Below are positions 6,730 to 10,905 of a stretch of DNA of 10,905 bases, one piece after another (positions within the stretch are counted from its first letter, which is position 1; every line of letters begins with the position of its first letter). The notes beneath the pieces are model-generated. The model was not told where the DNA came from and searched no databases. It saw only the letters and a program-made list of their open reading frames with translations. The stretch is from Streptococcus parasanguinis (GTDB lineage: Bacteria; Bacillota; Bacilli; Lactobacillales; Streptococcaceae): NCBI GenBank assembly GCA_018377375.1, contig JAGZZN010000056.1, forward strand, positions 1-10,905, written 5' to 3'. Both the position numbers and the translations under genes were made by a program.

Positions 6730-6736
6730 CAAGAAA

Positions 6737-6865
6737 ATGAAACTCTTGAAATGGATGAAACAACCCAAAAAGATTAAAAAACCAAATAACCAAACCGATC
6801 TGGAAAAGACGGAATTTGGTCTCCAAGTCCTGCAACAAACCCAAGAATTTTTCTTGATCTACTAG
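6737..6865 (+). CDS. Small 42-residue basic protein ahead of the transporter genes
   Basis: ATG at 6737 to TAG at 6863-6865, starting MKLLKWMKQPKKIKKP and ending EFFLIY. The first 16 residues are strongly basic (seven Lys). The middle is polar with a possible short helix (about 20-38) and the end is aromatic. There is no membrane segment, no cysteine and no clear signal peptide. Support comes from the near-ideal ribosome site AAGGAGGT, codon use like the Bce genes (CTC, GTC, CTG) rather than the AT-rich cassette, and placement as the first gene of the transporter transcript, 15 bp before the ATPase start. I do not recognise the family. It could be a small accessory protein of the transporter, a leader peptide setting translation of the ATPase, or a peptide with its own activity. 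Confidence 0.6.
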   Translation: MKLLKWMKQPKKIKKPNNQTDLEKTEFGLQVLQQTQEFFLIY

Positions 6866-6880
6866 TAAAAGGAGAAAAGT

Positions 6881-7639
6881 ATGTCATTGCTAGACGTTCA
6901 ACATATCAAAAAAATCTATAAAACCCGCTTTCAAGGGACGCAGGTTGAAGCCCTAAAGGACATTCATTTTACCGTGGAAAATGGCGAATACGTTGCCATC
7001 ATGGGGGAATCAGGGTCCGGGAAATCGACCCTCCTCAATATCCTAGCCATGCTGGACCAGCCGACCGAAGGACGGGTCTACCTCAACGGTACCGATACCT
7101 CGACCATCAAGAACAAGGATGCCTCGAGCTTTCGTCGGGAAAAACTAGGCTTCGTGTTTCAAGATTTCAACCTGCTGGATACCTTATCTGTCAAGGACAA
7201 TATCCTCCTGCCTCTAGTCCTCTCACGCAGACCGGTCAAGGAAATGATGAGCAAGGTCGATAGCGTCAGTCGGGAATTGGGCATTCACCAGCTTCTTGAG
7301 AAATATCCCTACGAAATTTCTGGTGGGCAAAAGCAACGGGTGGCTGTAACACGGGCCATCATCACCTCACCTGAAATTCTCCTTGCTGATGAGCCAACAG
7401 GGGCGCTGGATTCCAAGTCATCAGCTGCTTTGCTAGATGTCTTTGAAGATATTAATAGCATGGGCCAAACCATCCTCATGGTGACCCACTCAACTGCAGC
7501 GGCAGCTCGGGCCAAGCGCGTGCTCTTTATCAAAGACGGAATTCTCTACAACCAGATCTTCCGCGGGGAAAAGACAGAGCGTCAGATGTTCCAAGAAATC
7601 TCGGATACCTTGACGGTCATGGCAAGTGAGGTGGAGTAG
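6881..7639 (+). CDS. bceA: BceA-like ABC transporter ATP-binding protein
   Basis: A 252-residue cytoplasmic nucleotide-binding subunit of the MacB/BceA (LolD-like) type. Motifs are Walker A GESGSGKST (42-50), Q-loop Gln94 (FVFQDFN), the signature ISGGQKQR (146-153), Walker B ILLADEP (166-172) with catalytic Glu171, the D-loop GALD (174-177) and H-loop His203. All are intact. With the adjacent permease it should form a detoxification transporter that frees lipid-cycle targets from peptide antibiotics such as bacitracin or lantibiotics and signals to the intramembrane-sensing kinase. The actual substrate cannot be read from the sequence. AAGGAG at 6869-6874 lies 6 nt before the ATG. The stop codon directly abuts the permease start. 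Regulation is probably by the palindrome at 6632-6649. Confidence 0.93.
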   Translation: MSLLDVQHIKKIYKTRFQGTQVEALKDIHFTVENGEYVAIMGESGSGKSTLLNILAMLDQPTEGRVYLNGTDTSTIKNKDASSFRREKLGFVFQDFNLLDTLSVKDNILLPLVLSRRPVKEMMSKVDSVSRELGIHQLLEKYPYEISGGQKQRVAVTRAIITSPEILLADEPTGALDSKSSAALLDVFEDINSMGQTILMVTHSTAAAARAKRVLFIKDGILYNQIFRGEKTERQMFQEISDTLTVMASEVE

Positions 7640-9625
7640 ATGTTACGATTAACCACTAAATTAGCTTGCTCTAATCTGATCAAGAACCGCAAGCTCTATT
7701 ATCCCTTTGCTATTGCGGTCATTCTCGCAGTGACCATCGCCTATCTCTTTGACTCCCTGACCTTTAATCCTCGCATTTCCGAGCTTCGAGGGGGCTCTTC
7801 TATAGTGTTCACCCTCAGCTTGGGATTCTTCGTGGTCAATGTCGCGGGGGCCATCATCGTGCTTTATGCCAATAGCTTCGTCATGAAAAACCGCTCCAAG
7901 GAGCTGGGAATCTACAGCATGCTGGGCCTTGAGAAACGCCATCTCATCAGCATGATTTTCAAGGAACTCTTGCTTTTTGGCTTTCTAACCATCTCAGCCG
8001 GAGTCTTGATCGGAGCTCTCTTTGACAAGTTGATCTTTGCCTTTCTCTTGAAACTCATGAAGATGAAGGTCCAGCTAGTATCCACCTTCCAACCTGGGAT
8101 TGTGGTTTTGGTCTTTGTCACCTTTGGTCTCATCTTTGGCCTCCTGGTTTTTCTCAATGCTTGGCGCATTCTCCGTTTGAATGCCCTGCAGTTGACGCGT
8201 GAGAAGGCTAGTGGTGAAAAGAAAGCCCGCTTCTTGTGGCCCCAAACCATCCTTGGCTTAGCCTCTCTCGGTTTTGGCTACTACCTAGCTGTGTCTGTCA
8301 AAGACCCTATCATTGCGCTTGTGACCTTCTTTCTAGCCGTTATCTTGGTCATGATCGGGACCTACCTGCTCTTTAATGCTGGGATCACCGTCTTCTTGCA
8401 TCTGCTTAAGAAAAAGAAGAGTTATTATTACCAACCCAACAACATGATCTCGGTCTCTAATCTCATCTATCGTATGAAGAAAAATGCAGTGGGGCTTGCG
8501 ACCATTGCCATCCTCTCGACCATGGTATTGGTAACCATTTCTGCTGCGACCAACATCTATATCGGTGGTGAAACGATCAAGAAGATCATGTCTCCTCATG
8601 ATTTCTCTGTCCAAGGAAAAGGGGTAGACCTAGAGCAAATCAACCAGAAATTTGATGAATTTGCCTCTGAGCATCATCTTGAGATCAAAAATCGTGACCT
8701 GATGACCTATGCCAACTTTGGAGTTAAATCACAAAAGGGTACGGATTTCACCGTCTATCCAGCTGATGAACGCAACGTCACTCCCAAAACTGTCTTTATG
8801 GTCTTTGATGCAGCTAGCTATGAACAAATGACCGGAGAAAAGGTCGATCTGACCGGTAACCAAGTCATCCTCTTTGCTCATAACAAGGCTCTGACAGGGC
8901 AAAAGCAGTTCACTATCAATGGGCAAGACTTCCAAGTCAAGGAAGAAGTGAGCAAGGATTTTATCACGGATCATGTGCCAAATCAGTTCAATATGCTGAC
9001 GGAGGATTTCAATTACCTGATCGTGCCAGACCTTTCAGCCTTTGTCGCTCAGTTTCCGGATCTTGCCATCAATACCAATATTTACGGTGGCTTCAATGTC
9101 AATGTTGACGAAGACCAGCAACTCAAGCTGGCAGCCAGCTATGACAAGATGATCGATGAATTGAGTAGCCAACAGGCCCAAGGAACATTTATCTATGGAG
9201 GCAACCGAGCCAATGATGTGGCAGAGTTGAATAGCCTCTTTGGCGGCATCTTCTTTATCGGTATTTTCTTGTCATTGATCTTTATGGTCGGAACCGTCAT
9301 CGTTATCTACTACAAGCAAATCTCAGAAGGCTATGAAGACCGTGACCGCTTCGTCATCCTCCAAAAGGTAGGGCTTGATGAAGATGAGGTCAAACGGACC
9401 ATCAACCGTCAAGTGCGGACCGTCTTCTTCCTTCCCCTCATCTTTGCCTTTGTCCACCTGGCCTTTGCCTACCATATGATCCGCCTGATCCTCAAAGTGC
9501 TCGGTGTCATCAATAGTGGCCAAGTCCTCATCGTGACCCTCAGTGTCTGTGCTGTCTTTCTCATCACCTACCTAATCGTCTTTTGGATCACCTCTCGGAG
9601 CTATCGTAAGATTGTGCAGATTTAG
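7640..9625 (+). CDS. bceB: BceB-like ABC transporter permease with large external domain
   Basis: A 661-residue FtsX-family permease with about ten hydrophobic segments: near 20-38, 53-77, 109-129, 153-173, 201-219, 225-250, 286-305, 533-556, 594-616 and 627-650. A hydrophilic domain of about 220 residues (306-532) lies between the seventh and eighth segments. This topology is diagnostic of BceB-type permeases, where the external domain determines which peptide antibiotic is recognised. The cytoplasmic turn KNRSKELGIYSMLG (83-96) is the FtsX-type coupling region that meets the ATPase. It starts directly after the ATPase stop codon, with GTGGAG just upstream as ribosome site. Length is normal for the family and no frameshift is seen. 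Substrate specificity is not predictable from what I can see. Confidence 0.93.
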   Translation: MLRLTTKLACSNLIKNRKLYYPFAIAVILAVTIAYLFDSLTFNPRISELRGGSSIVFTLSLGFFVVNVAGAIIVLYANSFVMKNRSKELGIYSMLGLEKRHLISMIFKELLLFGFLTISAGVLIGALFDKLIFAFLLKLMKMKVQLVSTFQPGIVVLVFVTFGLIFGLLVFLNAWRILRLNALQLTREKASGEKKARFLWPQTILGLASLGFGYYLAVSVKDPIIALVTFFLAVILVMIGTYLLFNAGITVFLHLLKKKKSYYYQPNNMISVSNLIYRMKKNAVGLATIAILSTMVLVTISAATNIYIGGETIKKIMSPHDFSVQGKGVDLEQINQKFDEFASEHHLEIKNRDLMTYANFGVKSQKGTDFTVYPADERNVTPKTVFMVFDAASYEQMTGEKVDLTGNQVILFAHNKALTGQKQFTINGQDFQVKEEVSKDFITDHVPNQFNMLTEDFNYLIVPDLSAFVAQFPDLAINTNIYGGFNVNVDEDQQLKLAASYDKMIDELSSQQAQGTFIYGGNRANDVAELNSLFGGIFFIGIFLSLIFMVGTVIVIYYKQISEGYEDRDRFVILQKVGLDEDEVKRTINRQVRTVFFLPLIFAFVHLAFAYHMIRLILKVLGVINSGQVLIVTLSVCAVFLITYLIVFWITSRSYRKIVQI

Positions 9626-9648
9626 GAAAAGAAACTCAAATTAAATTA

Positions 9649-9786
9649 GAAACTTTCCTTAGGTGAGTACGGACGTCAGCGAACTTCGAAGAAGTTCCAT
9701 GACTAATTATTGAGCCTAAGGTCTCAATAATTCCGAGTGCCTGAAACATAATTATTTCAGGCACTTTTCTCACAGCGGAAAGTTTC
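9649..9786. repeat. 138-bp element with terminal inverted repeats and four-way-junction fold
   Basis: Terminal arms GAAACTTTCC (9649-9658) and GGAAAGTTTC (9777-9786) are perfectly complementary. After a small internal loop they continue as GTGAG (9663-9667) with CTCAC (9769-9773). Inside are three further hairpins: GTCA/TGAC with GAACTT/AAGTTC at 9675-9703, a perfect 10-bp stem AATTATTGAG/CTCAATAATT at 9705-9732, and a perfect stem GTGCCTGAAA/TTTCAGGCAC at 9737-9764. Together they make a closed multi-branch structure. There is no reading frame. It could be a miniature mobile repeat, a structured RNA 3' end of the transporter mRNA, or both. Confidence 0.75.
9736..9768 (+). terminator. Probable terminator of the transporter operon
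   Basis: An 11-bp perfect stem (9736-9746 with 9755-9765, AGTGCCTGAAA arm) with an 8-base loop, followed by TTTT and CT. It lies 110 bp after the permease stop and forms the last hairpin of the 138-bp element, so the repeat may supply the terminator. Confidence 0.6.
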
Positions 9787-9948
9787 AATATACTCTAATA
9801 ATAATCAGATATTATTTGGATATTTTTGCACAATAATCCAGCATAGGTTATTCAAAGAAAAGAATTGTCAATTTTTTTAGCTTGCTCATAGCGGGCTTTT
9901 TTGTACGAAAACCGACTGCGATTGATTTTGTTTTTCAAAGGGATACAC
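9787..9948. other. AT-rich intergenic stretch without a gene
   Basis: Between the 138-bp element and the terminator of the first SemiSWEET gene I see no reading frame with a ribosome site on either strand. The only structured feature is the hairpin with T run at 9879-9902. A TATACT at 9789-9794 and a TATTAT at 9810-9815 look like -10 hexamers, but neither has a matching -35. Confidence 0.5.
9879..9902 (+). terminator. Terminator-like hairpin with no obvious gene upstream
   Basis: AGCTTGC (9879-9885) pairs with GCGGGCT (9891-9897), including two G-U pairs, around a TCATA loop, and is followed by T to 9902. It is shaped like an intrinsic terminator on the plus strand. It may be a backup terminator for the transporter operon or the end of a short untranslated RNA. 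Confidence 0.5.
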
Positions 9949-9980
9949 AAAAAAGACTGAACCCGTAGAGTTCAGTCTTT
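9949..9980 (-). terminator. Terminator of the minus-strand SemiSWEET gene
   Basis: The perfect 11-bp stem AAAGACTGAAC (9952-9962)/GTTCAGTCTTT (9970-9980) has a 7-base loop. On the minus strand it is followed by six T (9954-9949). It sits 12 bp past the stop codon, an ideal position. It may also work in the plus direction. Confidence 0.85.
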
Positions 9981-9992
9981 GTTCACTTTCTA

Positions 9993-10256
9993 TTAAAGTG
10001 ATGTAAGGAAAGTCAATCCCCCTAGGATGACACCTGCCGAATTCGGAATGATCAAAATCCAGTCTTTTTTAGGTTCCTTTGTCCAACCATAAATGACCCA
10101 GATCAAGCAAGAAATAGCAGCTGACAAGGGTTGGAAAGGTTGGGCCTTATTTCCCTGTAAATTAGCAATAATTTGTGGGATGTAGGCAATGAAAACGATA
10201 ATCCCAATAAAGGCACCGATGGAGCCAACGATTTGGTTGATTTTTTGTTTATTCAT
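9993..10256 (-). CDS. SemiSWEET family sugar transporter (PQ-loop protein)
   Basis: An 87-residue membrane protein with three predicted helices (about 8-30, 41-59 and 66-86). The first carries the PQ-loop signature AYIPQI (Pro27-Gln28). The second has Trp53 in LIWVIYGW, and the third has Asn72 in PNSAG. These correspond to the Pro hinge and the Trp and Asn substrate-contact positions known in bacterial SemiSWEETs, which act as homodimers forming a six-helix uniporter for small sugars. AGAGGT (10265-10270) lies 8 nt before the ATG. The gene is divergent from a clearly related copy at 10544-10801, and a cre site and an inverted repeat lie between them. Transport direction and sugar are unknown. 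A heterodimer with the second copy is possible but unproven. Confidence 0.9.
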   Translation of the reverse strand: MNKQKINQIVGSIGAFIGIIVFIAYIPQIIANLQGNKAQPFQPLSAAISCLIWVIYGWTKEPKKDWILIIPNSAGVILGGLTFLTSL

Positions 10257-10277
10257 AAAATTTTACCTCTGTGTATC

Positions 10278-10306
10278 AAAATAGCATAAATAGGAAGATA
10301 ATGCAA
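10278..10306 (-). promoter_or_regulatory. Promoter of the minus-strand SemiSWEET gene
   Basis: On the minus strand, -35 TTGCAT (10306-10301), 17-bp spacer, and extended -10 TGCTATTTT (hexamer 10283-10278). Transcription would start near 10271, just ahead of the AGAGGT ribosome site, giving a leader of about 15 nt. Confidence 0.55.
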
Positions 10307-10317
10307 TTAATTTGCAT
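10301..10317. promoter_or_regulatory. Inverted repeat overlapping the -35, possible operator
   Basis: ATGCAA-TTAAT-TTGCAT is a perfect inverted repeat with 6-bp arms. Its left arm is the -35 hexamer of the minus-strand promoter, so a protein bound here would block RNA polymerase. The cognate regulator is not encoded in the window. Confidence 0.4.
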
Positions 10318-10327
10318 GCTATTCAAG

Positions 10328-10342
10328 ATGAAAACGATTACA
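10328..10342. promoter_or_regulatory. cre site (CcpA catabolite control)
   Basis: ATGAAAACGATTACA satisfies every fixed position of the low-GC Gram-positive cre consensus WTGNAANCGNWNNCW. It lies 22 bp upstream of the -35 of the minus-strand SemiSWEET promoter and about 130 bp upstream of the plus-strand one. Carbon catabolite control of small sugar transporters is biologically sensible. The position upstream of the promoter would fit activation at least as well as repression. Confidence 0.6.
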
Positions 10343-10472
10343 TTCGCACAAAATTAGACAATGTGTCAAAAAATGGAAACTAGAGAGAAGATCCTCTCAA
10401 AAAGAAATCCATCTTCCTGCAAAATCACAAGATTGTGACACTTTACAGTTCGGTAACATTTGAAAAAAAGAC

Positions 10473-10501
10473 TTGAATTTGTAAAGGACAAAAGGTAGAA
10501 T
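10473..10501 (+). promoter_or_regulatory. Promoter of the plus-strand SemiSWEET gene
   Basis: -35 TTGAAT (10473-10478), 17-bp spacer and -10 TAGAAT (10496-10501), both close to sigma-A consensus. Transcription would start near 10508, leaving about 36 nt of leader. Confidence 0.7.
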
Positions 10502-10543
10502 AGTGCATACTTTAAAAAAAGAAAAGGAAATGGTAGTTTCAAA

Positions 10544-10801
10544 ATGAATGAAAAACAAATGAAAATTCTTGGTTGGGTTGCGACCTTTATGTCTGTTATG
10601 ATGTATGTGTCTTACTTCCCACAAATCATGGATAACCTCGCAGGTCACAAAGGGAACTTTATTCAACCCCTTGTCGCAGCCATCAACTGTAGCCTTTGGG
10701 TTTACTACGGACTCTTCAAAAAAGAACGCGATATTCCACTTGCTGCAGCTAATGCACCAGGGATTATCTTTGGTTTGATCACAGCCATCACAGCCTTGTA
10801 A
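10544..10801 (+). CDS. Second SemiSWEET family sugar transporter
   Basis: An 85-residue protein with three predicted helices (about 8-30, 40-58 and 65-84). It carries the PQ-loop motif SYFPQI (Pro26-Gln27), Trp52 in LWVYYG and Asn70 in NAPG. It aligns along its whole length with the divergent neighbour at 9993-10256, including the spacing of QPL(V/S)AAI in the loop before helix two, so the pair is paralogous. The start is unusual: the nearest purine-rich ribosome site (AAAAGGA, ending 10528) is 15 nt from the ATG, and a five-codon frame at 10530-10547 ends in a TGA overlapping this ATG (ATGA). The N-terminus aligns with that of its paralogue, which supports the chosen start. It is followed by the second copy of the flanking repeat. 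Confidence 0.9.
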   Translation: MNEKQMKILGWVATFMSVMMYVSYFPQIMDNLAGHKGNFIQPLVAAINCSLWVYYGLFKKERDIPLAAANAPGIIFGLITAITAL

Positions 10802-10810
10802 TTAATGAAA

Positions 10811-10905
10811 GAGAGTGGGACAGAAATCGGTAATTCGTTAGAATTCGATTTCGTCGTCCCACCTCCGCACAGTTGAGTAGGGCTGTAAAAGCTGATGAAA
10901 TCAGC
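10811..10905. repeat. Structured intergenic repeat, copy 2 (right end cut by window)
   Basis: 10822-10905 is identical to 1-84. This copy shows the true left end. GAG-a-GTGGGAC at 10811-10821 pairs with GTCCCAC-CTC at 10856-10865, and inside it GAAATCG pairs with CGATTTC, capped by AATTC-GTTA-GAATT. The result is a long hairpin 10 bp after the SemiSWEET stop. No T run follows, so it is not a classical terminator, though it may protect the mRNA 3' end. Confidence 0.85.

Noticed and set aside
9649..9786. The four-way-junction element as a tRNA or known riboswitch
   Set aside because: It has no tRNA acceptor/CCA, T-loop or anticodon-arm consensus, and I recognise no riboswitch core. It lies after a gene rather than before one.
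10383..10398. Hairpin GAGAG/CTCTC in the SemiSWEET intergenic region
   Set aside because: The stem is only 5 bp and has no clear relation to either promoter, so it is likely chance.
1..10905. Repeats as a CRISPR array
   Set aside because: The repeated sequences are two distant copies of a structured element, with no short regularly spaced repeats and no cas genes.

Overview
The window looks like chromosomal DNA from an oral or commensal Streptococcus. The evidence is moderate GC in the flanking genes, strong AAGGAGG-type ribosome binding sites, TGn extended -10 promoters, a Bce-type antimicrobial-peptide resistance module, a CcpA-type cre site, and streptococcal-style structured intergenic repeats. 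The species cannot be fixed from the sequence alone. There are no rRNA, tRNA or CRISPR features, and no transposase or integrase.

Layout. (1) 1-217: most of a structured intergenic repeat of about 175 bp. Its first 84 bases recur identically at 10822-10905, so the window is bracketed by direct copies of one element. (2) 218-1402, minus strand: a Mbeg1-like (DUF2974) alpha/beta hydrolase with an apparent Ser-Asp-His triad. (3) 1403-1549: a divergent promoter region. (4) 1550-3194: a BceR-like response regulator and a BceS-like intramembrane-sensing histidine kinase, overlapping by 8 bp. (5) 3210-6623: an AT-rich three-gene cassette. It encodes a 541-residue membrane protein with an HNH-nuclease-like motif, a 228-residue coiled-coil protein with a C-terminal membrane anchor, and a CbxX/SpoVK-type AAA+ ATPase. 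(6) 6624-6880: a perfect BceR-type operator, a terminator-like hairpin, a -10 element and a 42-codon small gene with a near-ideal Shine-Dalgarno sequence. (7) 6881-9625: BceA-like ATPase and BceB-like permease. (8) 9626-9992: a 138-bp element that can fold into a four-way junction, followed by terminators. (9) 9993-10801: two divergent SemiSWEET sugar-transporter genes with a cre site and an inverted repeat between them.

How the parts work together. The regulator, kinase, ATPase and permease form the usual Bce detoxification and sensing unit. The permease with its large external domain senses and removes a cell-wall-active peptide, the kinase with almost no external loop reads the transporter, and the regulator activates the transporter promoter, probably through the palindrome at 6632-6649. 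The AT-rich cassette sits exactly between kinase and transporter, with tight spacing after the kinase and no visible promoter of its own. It is therefore probably transcribed with the two-component genes and separated from the transporter by the hairpin at 6666-6692.

The cassette is the best candidate here for an undescribed system: a putative membrane-anchored HNH-like effector, a tail-anchored coiled-coil partner and a AAA+ remodelling ATPase. This is inferred from motifs and gene order only. Defence, toxin-immunity and membrane-stress roles all remain open.
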